The notes beneath the pieces are model-generated. The model made no database searches. It was not told the DNA's origin and saw nothing but the letters and a program-made list of their open reading frames with translations. The position numbers were made by a program, and so were the translations under genes. Shown here piece by piece: positions 54,117-64,000 of a stretch of DNA of 64,000 nucleotides. The DNA is taken from positions 68,893,778 to 68,957,777 of the forward strand of contig OZ024744.1 of assembly GCA_964016885.1 (NCBI GenBank). Direction: 5' to 3'. Every line of letters starts with the position of its first letter. Positions within the stretch are counted from its first letter, which is position 1. The DNA is from Eledone cirrhosa (lineage: Eukaryota > Mollusca > Cephalopoda > Octopoda > Eledonidae).

Positions 54117-57100
54117 GACATAGAAATAATCGGGCTGGATGCCCGATCGCGCAGTTAAACCACTGGGAGTGAAGAACCCCTAACCCTTGTCAGGGCATTC
54201 TTCTAGGAGAAGGCATCTCAGGAAACTGGGTTAACTCCGACATAAAACCTGCGGCTCAGTAGTTACCGATGATGTTGATCTTTTCTTCTTTTCGGGTTAT
54301 AGCTACTGTCGCTCAGAGAATGGGATTGGCTCAGTGCACAGTCTTTCCTCACTTTAAAAATATTCGTCACGCACAGGCATTGCACGAGTGCATTAATAAT
54401 TATTAATAATGTACTATTATTATTATTATTATTATTATTACTATTATTATTACTTTTTTTTTTTTTTTTTAAATTCAATGATGTTCCAGAACAATATAAA
54501 AGAGATAATTGGCAATTTAGGTTCTGGAACAAAAAAGATAATTGCCAATAAGGGCAGGGGCCCCAGGTTATCACAGCCTGGGTCCGCTCGTCATCGTGCC
54601 ATTGTAATAGAGCCAAACAAGGCATTTAGTCTTGGCTGCTGGAACGTACGGACGCTGCTTGACAGGGATTCTTTGGAGCGTCCTGAACGAAGGATCGTTC
54701 TTGTTGCAAGGGAGCTTCGACGTTACGATCTTGACATCGTGGCTTTATCTGAGACGAGGTTAGCTGGAGATGGTCATCTTACAGAATTTTGTGGAGAATA
54801 TACATTCTTCTGGAAAGGAAGAGATGAAGGAACCAGAATAGAGGCTGGGGTAGGATTTGCTGTTAAGACTGTACTTGTGAATAAATTAGAAGAATTCCCA
54901 GTAGGGATTAGTGAGCGTCTTATGTCCATGAGAGTTCCGCTGGACAAAGGAAGATATGCTACCCTGGTGAGTGTGTATGCTCCAACTATGAATTCTGTCG
55001 ATGAAGAAAAAGTGTCCTTTTACCATGCCTTGAAAGGTGTTTTAAGAAATATCCCTCAGGCAGACAAAATCATCGTGCTTGGTGACTTTAATGCTAGAGT
55101 GGGTAGGGATTTTAACACATGGAATGTAATCGGAAGGCATGGGGTGGGAAAGTGTAACAACAATGGTATGCTCCTGCTGCACATGTGTGAGGAGCTGGAT
55201 CTGTGTGTTACCAACACCATGTTCCAACAAAAGAACAAATTCAAGACCACATGGATGCATCCTGCATCTAAGGAATGGCATCTTTTGGACTACGTCCTAG
55301 TCAGGATGCGTGACAGACAGGATGTGCAGTGTGTTCGTGTTGTTCGTGGAGCCGAGTGCTGGACAGACCACCGCCTGGTACGCGCAAAAGTGAAACTAAT
55401 CACTAAACGTAAAATCCGGGCTCCTGGTGTTGCCCTGCCCAAAAGATTGAATGCTGCTCGTCTTAAGGATAAAAATGTGAAGAGGACATTGGAAGAAGAG
55501 ATGCAGGCTGCAGATCTTGTTGAGGATTGGCCGACCCTTAAAAAGTCGGTTTATGATGTAGGCAGGCGTGTTCTGGGATTGGTGCAGAGAAAACATCAGG
55601 ACTGGTTTAATGAGAATGATGTACATATAGAAGACTTGTTGGCTGATAAGAGGCGTGCTCTGTCACGCTACTTGACGGCAAAACCACAGGAGAGGAATAC
55701 GTTGCATGAGGAACTCAGGGATGTAAAATCACGTGTTAGGCGGAGTCTTTCTCAGATGAAGGATCAGTGGTGGAGTGAGAAGGTTGGTGAGATACAAACT
55801 GCGTCTGATTCCAATAACACAAAGCTGTTTTACAGTCTCTTGCGTGAGGTTTATGGACGGTCCTCTTCTCTGGTGACACCGCTTCGCAGCAAGGATGGCA
55901 AATAACTTCTTCGTGACTCACAAGGAATTCTACGAAGGTGGCGAGAGCACTTTGATGATCTTTTGAATCAGCCGTCTGTCGTCAGTGAAGATTTCCTCAA
56001 TCTCATTCCAGAAAGTCCTGTGAAAGTAGCTCTCGCAGAACCTCCGACGCTTGTGGAGGTTGCAGTGGCTATTTCGAAGCTGAACAGTGGAAGATCTCCA
56101 GGTATGGATGACATACATGCTGAGCTCCTACAATATGGTGGTGAGAGACTCCTGCAACATCTACACTCTTTGTTTGGCAGGATATGGGCTAATGAATCCG
56201 TACCTGAGGACTGGAGAGATGCAGTAATGGTTGTCTTGTACAAGGGAAAGGGTAACAGGAATGATTGTGGGAACTACAGAGGTATATCATTGCTTTCTGT
56301 CGTAGGGAAAGTTTTATGTAGGGTGCTTCTGGACCGTCTGCTGTCACACATTGCAGATTGTGTTCTTCCTGAAAGTCAATCTAGTTTTCGTGCTGGACGC
56401 GGCACTACTGATATGATCTTCTCAGCTAGACAGCTCCAGGAGAAGTGCATGGAACAAGGTTTGGATCTGTATCAGGTTTTTATCGATCTGACAAAAGCTT
56501 TCGACACGGTTAACAAAGATGCATTATGGAAGGTTCTCCAGAAACTTGGTTGCCCTGATAAGTTCCTTGCTTTAGTTAGGTCTTTCCATGACGACATGAA
56601 GGCTTGGGTTAATGTCGGAGGTAACATGTCGGAGCCTATCTCAGTAAAAAATGGAGTGAAACAGGGGGATATTCCAGCACCGACCCTGTTTGCCATATAC
56701 TTTGCAATAGTTTTCTGTATTATATTCAGGAATTGCGAGCATGGTGTTTACATCCGATATCGAACCTCAGGCACCATATTTAACATCAGGCGCTTTGCTG
56801 CGAAGACAAAAGTATTTACATCAATCATGAGAGACCTCTTGTATGCAGATGATTGCGATCTTGTAGCGCACACAGAGAGTGATATGCAGCACATTTTGAA
56901 TGCATTTTCTGACGCTTGCACTGCCCTAGGTTTGACTGTCAGTCTCAAGAAAACCGTCGTCATGTGCCAGCCTGCCCCTGGTGAGCAGTACACTGAACCA
57001 AACGTCTATGTGTTTGGCAAACGGCTTGGAGTGGTTGATCAGTTTGTCTACCTGGAAGGCACTGTCAATCGATACAGCAACCGACAGTGAGGTCTCACTT

Positions 57101-58382
57101 AGGATTGGAAGAGCAGGTGATGCTTTCGGAAAGCTAGAAAGGCGACTCTGGGGTCGGCGAGACATATGCAGGAGGACAAAGGTAAAGGTGTACAGGGCAT
57201 GTGTGCTCTCTTGTCTTCTTTATGCCTGCGCGACCTGGGTCACATATCGACACCACCTTAAGCAATTGGAGCGTTTCCATCAGATGTGTCTCAGACGGAT
57301 CAATGGCATCACTGGGGGGACCACATCAGTGATATCGAGATTTTGGAAAGCTCTATGTGTGACAGTATGGAAGCTCTTGTGCTTGGGCGGCGACTCCGTT
57401 GGAGTGGTCGCCTTGCCAGGATGAAGGATTCTAGAATGCCAAGGCAGCTCTTTTATGGAGAGATGGTTGAGGGAAAACGACCGCTACGTAAACCAAGAAA
57501 GAGGTATAAGGATTCCTTGAAAGCCTCTCTGAAAGACGCTAACTTCTCTGCTGATACATGGGAAAATATTGCTGCTGATCGTAATAAATGGAGAAAGACT
57601 GTATATGAGGGAAAAGTTGCCTTTGAGGCATCTCGAATCGCATACGAGAAAGTGAGGCGGGGTGTGAGGAAGGGCATTGCTGTTGCACTTCCGGACGGCG
57701 GGGTCCTCCTGTGGTGCTGGCATGCGGCGTCTGTGCGGGACTCTGCCTGGGCAGAGCTGGACTCGAGGGTCATCTTCGCAGTCATAAATTGAGACCAGTG
57801 GTTGACTACCAGGCTGCTGTTGGAGATGCTACTCATCATGCTTGCCAAACATGTGGTAGAGAATGTAAATCAGCAGGAGGGCTCAAGCGACATGCAAAAG
57901 TACACGACTCCAACCACAGCCGACTATTCCCAGTAAATGTTTTAGTTGCCGACTCTGTGCAAGACATTTTAGATCATTGGCTGGGCTAAAAAGCCACATT
58001 CGATCGCAGCGCTGTTAGTTGCTATCGAGTGTGTGTGTGTGTGTATAGATATGCTTATGTGTGTGCGTGTATGTGTATATATATATGTATATGTATATCA
58101 TTATTGTTGTTGTCGTTATTATTATTGTTGTTATTATTATTATTATTATTATTGTTATTAATGTAAGTGTGTGTGTATGTATGTGTGTGTATATGTGTAT
58201 GTATGTCTGTATGTATATGTATGTGTGTGTGTATATATATGTATATATATGTGTATATATGTGTATATATATGTATATATATATATATATATATTTCTTT
58301 CTTTTTTTTATATATTTATTAATTTCTTTTTTTTTCTCCTCGTGCAATGGCCATATTCGATAACGAGGGAGCAGCCATCATG
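54117..58382 (+). mobile_element. RTE-type LINE with C-terminal zinc fingers
   Basis: Leader 54117-54410 (shared with the 52.4-kb element), an (ATT)n plus poly-T insert 54418-54470, the EN-RT coding region 54478-58018, and a 3' UTR with TG/TA repeats that ends in gcagccatcatg followed by TGTG and TATG units. Microsatellite-like 3' ends are typical of the RTE clade. Confidence 0.8.
54478..58018 (+). pseudogene. RTE-type endonuclease-reverse transcriptase with C2H2 fingers
   Basis: The start at 54478 (MMFQNN) is preferred because upstream codons are only simple repeat. APE endonuclease: LGCWNVRTLL, ALSETRL, VSVYAPT, LGDFNARVG, WTDHRLV. RT: NSGRSPGMDDIHAELL, NYRGISLLS, FIDLTKAFDTVNK, GVKQGD (usually GVKQGC), LLYADDCDL (YADD at 56842-56853). 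A single in-frame stop at 55903-55905 divides endonuclease from RT. Frameshifts lie near 57085, 57290, 57700 and 57920. The end encodes three C2H2-like fingers (57723-57785, 57843-57905, 57947-58017). Style matches BovB/RTE proteins often misnamed craniofacial development protein 2. Not functional. Confidence 0.88.
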
Positions 58383-58517
58383 TGTGTGTGTATGTATGTA
58401 TGTATGTATGAATGTATGTATGTATGTAAGTATGTATGTATGTATGTATGTGTGTGTGTGTGTGTATGTATGCATGCATGTATGTTTGCATGTATTTATG
58501 TATGTATGTATAAATTA
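58383..58517. repeat. TGTG/TATG microsatellite
   Basis: Mixed TATG, TGTG and CATG units after the LINE end. Confidence 0.9.
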
Positions 58518-58625
58518 TAGAAGTTTAAAAGATATTGAGAGAAAGAAAGACATATATCATTTGAGAAATACTATGTGTTTCTCAAATGATATATTCCTTT
58601 TTGTCTCCATATCTTTTAAACTTCT
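58518..58625. mobile_element. Small foldback, about 108 bp
   Basis: Arms aagtttaaaagatat and atatcttttaaactt extend inward to tttgagaaa / tttctcaaa with a 9-nt loop and a few mismatches. Confidence 0.8.
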
Positions 58626-58829
58626 ATTATTAATGTTCTGAACAGTATCGGTAGAGGGTCGGACGCCATGCTTTGACGCATAGAGTTACGGCCCTTGCCA
58701 TCCTGAGTTCAAATTCCTCCGAGGTTAACTTTGCCTTTCATCCTTACGGGGTCGATAAAATAAAGTACCAGTAATGCACTGGGTAATTGCTGGCCTTGTG
58801 CCTAAAGTAGAAACAATTATTAATGTTCT
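58626..58829 (+). mobile_element. SINE with 14-bp target duplications
   Basis: A near-complete SINE 58644-58815 starting at cagtatcgg, slightly shortened at its head. The flanks attattaatgttct at 58626-58639 and 58816-58829 are identical. Confidence 0.93.
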
Positions 58830-58902
58830 AAACTAAGGTCCATTGAGCTTTTTTATTGAGAAACATGATCGTCATACATTTAATATCTATCGATGCCTTA
58901 AC

Positions 58903-58936
<34 letters not shown>

Positions 58937-58940
<4 letters not shown>

Positions 58941-59512
58941 GATACAAGGACGAATGGTTACTCCTTCATTTTGTTTATTGGTTGGTGACGCGCGTTTCGC
59001 TACTGAACAGCTCAAGGCTCAATCTGTAACGATCTAGCCCGACTCTGGAATTAAAAGTTCGTCGGACTTCTGTTGTGATAACAGAATGAATATTCATGGC
59101 CTACACCGTATCACCACCACATTTACACCACACACTGCTCAGCCTCAACACATACATGCCAATATGTCTAGGGATAACCAAAACGCCACACCCCGCTACT
59201 CACATCAACCTTTGCTCCTCACCACTAACTTGTCACTACACTCACCCGCCCCACCTATATTACAGGCGAAAACAATCCTCCTAATTAATCCACCAATCAA
59301 AACAACTTAAACTGAGCAACATATGAACGTTAAAATTGTTTGTATGTCATGTATATTCATTCTGTTATCACAACAGAGGTCCGACGAGCGTTTGATTCCA
59401 GATTCGGGCTTGATCGATACAGATCGAACCTTGAGGTGATCAGTAGCGAAACGCGCGTCACCAACCAATAAACGAAATGAAGGAGTAACCATTCGTCCTT
59501 GTATTATTATGG
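58937..59512. mobile_element. Foldback of two PLE terminal repeats
   Basis: Arms 58937-59100 and 59345-59510 are reverse complements of about 165 bp (acaaggacgaatggttactc and its complement outermost), around a 245-bp AC-rich centre. Both arms keep GAAA-CGCGCGTC-ACC but have CCGACGA where a hammerhead needs CTGANGA. The sequence family is the terminal repeat of PLE 2 and the fragment at 11.5 kb. Confidence 0.75.
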
Positions 59513-59517
59513 TCGAT

Positions 59518-59602
59518 AGGGCGGTGGATCGGCAGTATCGGTAGAGGGTCGGACGCCATGCTTTGACGCATAGAGTTACGGCCCTTGCCATTCTGAGTTC
59601 AC
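59518..59602 (+). mobile_element. SINE 5' head only
   Basis: Head of the cephalopod SINE (cggtggatcggcagtatcgg through ctgagttc). It is cut at the B box and followed by PLE terminal-repeat sequence, which it apparently interrupts. Confidence 0.85.
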
Positions 59603-60029
59603 ACGTAAACATCGAGTGCTCACCCGGGTGAACCTAGAGTAACTCCGCGTTACACTCCCTGGATATATATATATGTAAGAAACAGACCTTTCGCTAGTGA
59701 ATCCGATGTAAGAAAGAAGGAAAATCGTTTTCGTAGCGAACGGGAGGAAGTAAGAAGGGGAGAAACAGAGAGTGAGAGGAAGTGCGAGGAAGAGGTCAGT
59801 AGAGAGAAAGTGTTAACTGACATAACAGAGGGGACGAAAGAAAGTAAGAGAAACAGAGAGAACGAGGGAGCAGAAAGAGAGACAGAGAAACACAGAATCG
59901 CAGTTTAGGTAAATATATGTGAAAAATATGGGGAGAAGAATACTGCATGGTTGCACATGGATTACATGTTATAAAATGAGTCCCTCATCAGTGATTTGCC
60001 AACGATCATTGGTATTTCATTGCATTAAA

Positions 60030-60085
<56 letters not shown>

Positions 60086-60358
60086 TATACATATATGTAC
60101 AATAAGTAAAAGGACGATTTGTTATGTCTTCATTACCTTTATAGAGTAGTGACGGGAGTTTCGCTATTGATCAGCTGAAGATCGAACCTTGCTTTGATTA
60201 ATAGCGTATTGAAGACATAACAAATGGTCCTTTTTATTATTATTACCATTACACTGTGCTTAGTTCTACACAGCTATACCGACTGGAAACTACGTATCCT
60301 GTGCTCACTCTGGTGGACCTACAGTAACTGGATGTTACAATCACTATATATATGTGTG
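59603..60358 (+). repeat. PLE terminal-repeat ends and foldback
   Basis: 59603-59662 matches the end of the PLE 2 right repeat. Purine-rich sequence follows to 59900. 60095-60240 is a foldback (aaaaggacgatttgttatgtc and its complement) with a 3' hammerhead half on the minus strand (GAAA-CTCCCGTC). 60250-60345 again resembles the PLE repeat end. TA tracts at 60030-60090. Confidence 0.6.
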
Positions 60359-60865
60359 TGTATGTGTGTGTGGGGGGGGGGGGGGGGCGTATGTCTGTGT
60401 GTTTACATATATACCTAATTCAAATAGACCAGATTTGATTAACCTTAATTTTAGGTTACTAGACATTAACTTTGTTGTCTCTAAGAGTAACGTATGGCGT
60501 GTATTCTATTCTGCCGCCTATATAAATTGTACTTGCAATTGTTTTAATTTCTAGATTTATAGACTTATATGTGTTAGTATCAATTTTTTTTTTTTTTTTT
60601 TTTTTCGAAAAGTTAGTAATGTTATAGAAAATATGTTTTATGCCTTTCTGTTTATGTCATTAACATAATTTGTTCTGTCTGGTGATTCATGAATTTTCTG
60701 ATTCATAAATTTTATAATGATGTTAAATACTTGTTTAAATTTGTTATGTCATACCACCCAAAACTATCTCTGTTTGTATGAAACAAAACCTATTTAAATT
60801 AAAATCTACCAACATTATTTTATATATGAACTATATCTTATAGTTACTATCTTAATAATGGTTTC
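60359..60865. other. Spacer, no gene
   Basis: A run of about 17 G near 60371-60387, a T run at 60578-60605, otherwise AT-rich sequence without recognisable features. Confidence 0.5.
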
Positions 60866-61072
60866 TGATTTAGGCAACAAAGCCAACAATTTTAGGGGGA
60901 AGGGAAAGTCGATAAATCGACCCCAGTGCATTACTGGTACTTTATTTTATCAACCATGTAAGGATGAATAGCAAAGATAACCTAGGCGGGATTAGAACTC
61001 AGAACTTAAAGAACCGTAATTATATGCCTCAAAGCATATTGTCCGGCGCTCTACTGACTCTGTCAATCCACC
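60866..61072 (-). mobile_element. SINE, longer subfamily
   Basis: Minus-strand SINE with the additional segment gggaagggaaagtcgataaa between tail and body, also present in the copy at 62541. Diverged. Head ends near ctgtcaatccacca. Confidence 0.8.
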
Positions 61073-62400
61073 ACCTTAATTACTATCTTAATAATGAAAC
61101 AAATAATAATTTTATTAAATTCCTGAAAGTTCCCCAGTAACTAATTAAATAGAGTATATTTGATGTGTGTAGTTCTGTGAGGATTACACTTTCCTAAATC
61201 TACCACTTTATATTTAGTATTATTTGCTTCTAAATCTCTTTAACAAGAATTACATTTCGAAATTATAGGGAAATCCGTTATAGATTATAGAAAGATTGAG
61301 AATCAAAGTATTCTCATATGGCATGGCTGTGTTAGTACTGAAGATGCTTATATTCTTATGTAGGTGAACTACTGAGGGGTCGTTGAACTCCGGCGAGCGA
61401 TCCTTCTGGTATTATATGCATGGAACAGCTAAGTGAACCTTTTAGCAAGATGGCGACCACGCAACTTAGCTATAGGACTATTGTAGCAGAGGGGAAATTC
61501 AGGTCACTATCAAAATGCTTTGCCCAATTATTCAAGGATCAACTTTGTCCATAATGCCGATACGCATTGCGTCATAAAAGTATCATTAGTTTCTTCTGTT
61601 TGCATAAGACTGAATCCTACATCTCATCTTACTATACCTTGATCCAAGCATCTGCTGAAACTTGGCTTATACAGTCTTGCGTATCACGTTGAAAACATTT
61701 GTCTGGACCTGAGATGAACTGTCATTCTGATGAACTTCGAGATGAGTATTCATTAGGTCCAGGAAAACTTGTGTCTTAGTTATTGTTCTAATCTAACCAA
61801 GCCTGGTGTTTGTGCAGTCTTATAAATACCTATTTGTTGAGGTGTCTGAAATGTACACGCTAATATGGATATTACAGCTTTACTTTACAGCCCCATTCCC
61901 CATAAGTTTCTTTTCGATAATCACTGAAAGCAGTTTCGAAAAATACAGTCTCCTGATTACCCCCCCCCCCCTATTACCTTTGACTTTAGGGGTTCCCTCG
62001 ACTGGATATGGACATCAAACCTTGACTTTAGGGGTGTGTGGGGGATCTAGAAGACAACACCACATATGGTATTAATAAATTAACAAGTCTCTTTCCGACA
62101 ATAACGCAATCGAAAAGATGCTAGTGCCTTGAGCAGGGGTACATTTATGACTCCCTAGTTCATTGGGAAAGTGAAAAGACAGTATATCACAATCCGCACA
62201 AGCTCTTAAAAAGTAAAAGCTATCGCAGGTCCTATTTCCGTTTCCATTCCTTCTGATGGTCCCTTTCAATTTCTTGTAGGTAGTCACATAGTAGATGAAA
62301 CTACCGAGATTAATAAGCTTGTCCTAGTTTAGAGGTTCCAGTTCTTCAGAGAACTTTTCCTTGAATTCTTAAAGATTTGCTATTATGAATGCGTAAACAA
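61073..62400. other. Spacer, no recognised gene or repeat
   Basis: The longest stretch without a recognised element. ORFs are under 90 codons without family features. A C run lies near 61960. A short duplicated phrase (ttgactttaggggt) occurs at 61979 and 62019. Confidence 0.45.
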
Positions 62401-62540
62401 TGATGGTGGATTGGCAGAATCGTCTGTGCATCGATTCACAATACATTGTAGTATTTTGTTACTGCCCTATACGTTCTGGTTTCAAATTCTGCCTAGGTGA
62501 ATATTGTTGTTCATCCTTCCGAGACGATAATAAAAATAAT
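62401..62540 (+). mobile_element. SINE, very diverged
   Basis: Plus-strand head (gtggattggcagaatcg), B-box region (ggtttcaaattctgcc) and part of the body (catccttccgagacgataa). It meets a minus-strand SINE tail to tail. Confidence 0.65.
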
Positions 62541-62753
62541 AGTTTCTTATTACGAGGCCAGCAATTTTGAGGGACGGGAAAGTCGATTAAATCGACCACA
62601 GTGCGTGACTGGTACTTTATTTTATCGACCCCCGTAAGGATGAAAGGCAAAGTTAACCTCGGGGGGATTTGAAATCAGATCATAAAGAGCCGTAACTCTA
62701 TGCTGCAAAGCTTGGCGTCCGACCCTCCTACCGATTCTGCCAATCCACCGCGC
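62541..62753 (-). mobile_element. SINE, longer subfamily
   Basis: Complete from tail to head (ccaatccaccgcgc), including the additional gggacgggaaagtcgatt segment. Better preserved than the 60.9-kb copy. Confidence 0.88.
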
Positions 62754-62828
62754 TTGATAACATAAATAATAGAGTAGATATATCTAACTTTCCTCTTCCC
62801 TAAATTGCTTTCCTTGTGTCCAAATTAG

Positions 62829-63748
62829 AAACTACTAGTAGAAGGGCCCGGCGTTGCTCGGGATTCTAAACATAAATTGGCATGTTTATCCCTCCTTTCT
62901 GAAACAGTACAGAGAAGTACGGAATACCTCGGCCTCGGGATGGTGTCTACATTTTGTACTTATGAAAATAATTCGCCGTAGATTACCAGGGTTTTAACTT
63001 AATTGGGTGCCTGAGAGTAAAATGTTCAACCCACGAAAGCCAAGCATCAGCACTCCGACGACGGTGTCGCTGGTCTTCTGTCTCGGCAGCTCATGCATCA
63101 GAAGTTGATGTTGCATCAGCGGTTCGCCGAATGGTTCGTTGGTTGTCTGTTTCAAGTGCTCTTCTGGTAGCAGTACGTTCAACATCTTGCGATCATCGAA
63201 TAGCTGATTCCACTGACGATTAGTTTGCCCGACTTGTTCTTTTTCTTGCCGCTTTCGCAGTATTTCGGCCAATCGAGTATCTCTTCCTTCGAGGTATGAC
63301 TTAAAAGCAGGACGAAGTACACCAAGACTAACTGGTAGAGTAAGGAGTAAAATCGTCAGTGATGCATGTGATTTCCGAACGCAGAAGTAAATATTTCGGA
63401 AAACGTTACACACTATATATATACACACACACACTATATATATATACATATATACACACACGGTTAATGACATAATGTCGTAATGCATTCAGCCAGACAT
63501 ACAGACAGATATTATAAGGGTGTGGCCTGATAGTTATGTATCTATCTAAAAAGACAGACTATGAAAAAGATAGGGAGATCGCTTTTTCGCCTAATGCGGT
63601 CCCTAGAGCATTGAAAATTTGAAATAATTTTTGCTCAAAACACTCACACGACCATAAGTATTACATGTGTAAAGTTTGAAAAAAATCGGTTGGGTGGTTC
63701 TTGAGTTTTAGGGAGTCAGACAGACAGACATACATACATTTTCTGCTA
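62829..63748 (-). mobile_element. Small Helitron remnant, about 0.9 kb
   Basis: Minus strand: the 3' end is ...CTTCTACTAG preceded by a hairpin (CCCG/CGGG with an AGCAACGC loop) and followed by T, as in the large Helitron. The 5' side at about 63748 reads CTAGCAGAAAATG then TGTCTGTCTGTC. Between 63300 and 62995 an Arg-rich N-terminal Helitron segment (ERTATRRALETDNQRTIRR) is readable with stops. No Rep or helicase part. The exact 5' base is uncertain. Confidence 0.65.
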
Positions 63749-63968
63749 GTATATATATATATTACACACACAGAAATATATATATATTTCTGTGTGTGTA
63801 TATATATATATATATTACACACACAGAAATGTATATATATTTCTGTGTGTATATATATATATATTACACACACAGAAATGTATATATATTTCTGTGTGTA
63901 TATATATATATTTCTGTGTGTGTATATATATATATTACACACACACAGAAATGTATATATGTTTCTGT
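63749..63968. repeat. Tandem palindromic repeat, about 62-bp unit
   Basis: About four units of acacacagaaatgtatat then tatatttctgtgtgt, so each unit is itself a hairpin, separated by TA runs. Confidence 0.85.
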
Positions 63969-64000
63969 AGCACTCCTCAATTCCCCCCTCTCTCCCTCCC

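Noticed and set aside
61335..61350. CTGAAGA at 61337
   Set aside because: No matching GAAA or helix I; isolated heptamer expected by chance.
63340..63375. CTGACGA on the minus strand in the Helitron remnant
   Set aside because: No GAAA core follows within a plausible helix II.
63749..63968. CRISPR-like array
   Set aside because: The DNA is eukaryotic; units are palindromic simple repeats without unique spacers.

Overview
The window looks like non-genic, transposon-packed DNA from a cephalopod, most likely an octopus. The evidence is a recurrent tRNA-derived SINE of the kind described from octopus and squid, AT-rich sequence with very long AT, CA, ATT and ATCT microsatellites, and a mixture of LINEs, Penelope-like elements (PLEs), a Helitron and foldback elements. 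I found no convincing host protein-coding gene, rRNA or functional tRNA gene. Every protein segment I can recognise belongs to a mobile element, and nearly all carry frameshifts or stops.

Layout. 0-2 kb: SINE fragment, an inverted-repeat element with a short ORF, and two hammerhead-ribozyme-like motifs. 2-9.4 kb: two head-to-tail LINEs with Tx1/L1-like proteins, separated and bounded by (ATCT)n. 9.4-12.3 kb: PLE number 3 on the minus strand (RT tail plus GIY-YIG nuclease) and microsatellites. 12.3-15.1 kb: a second type of SINE and old low-copy repeats. 15.3-21.4 kb: a complete but decayed Helitron on the minus strand with both termini, the 3' hairpin and an A|T target inside a 35-bp satellite. 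21.4-25.2 kb: Helitron-end fragment, SINEs, a 364-bp foldback and the 5' half of a LINE with a restriction-like endonuclease (RLE), split by a SINE with 13-bp target duplications. 25.2-37.3 kb: two more Tx1-like LINEs set in (ATT)n tracts, with an RLE LINE (906-codon ORF) between them. 37.4-41.7 kb: SINE, PLE number 1 and foldbacks. 41.7-47.2 kb: PLE number 2 with long inverted terminal repeats. 47.2-50.5 kb: nested inverted repeats carrying hammerhead motifs. 50.7-52.2 kb: RLE LINE remnant. 52.4-58.4 kb: an RTE-type LINE and a short derivative with the same two ends. 58.5-64 kb: SINEs, PLE terminal repeats and a small Helitron remnant.

The strongest signal beyond standard annotation is a set of nine sequences that satisfy the type I hammerhead ribozyme pattern by hand folding (CUGANGA and GAAA cores, U-H cleavage dinucleotide, paired helices I and III). 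They lie at or near PLE ends and in paired inverted repeats, together with several decayed relatives. A second strong signal is that all four Tx1-like LINE copies sit at simple-repeat tracts, with one subfamily in ATCT and another in ATT. All folds and alignments were done by eye; no database search or folding program was run.
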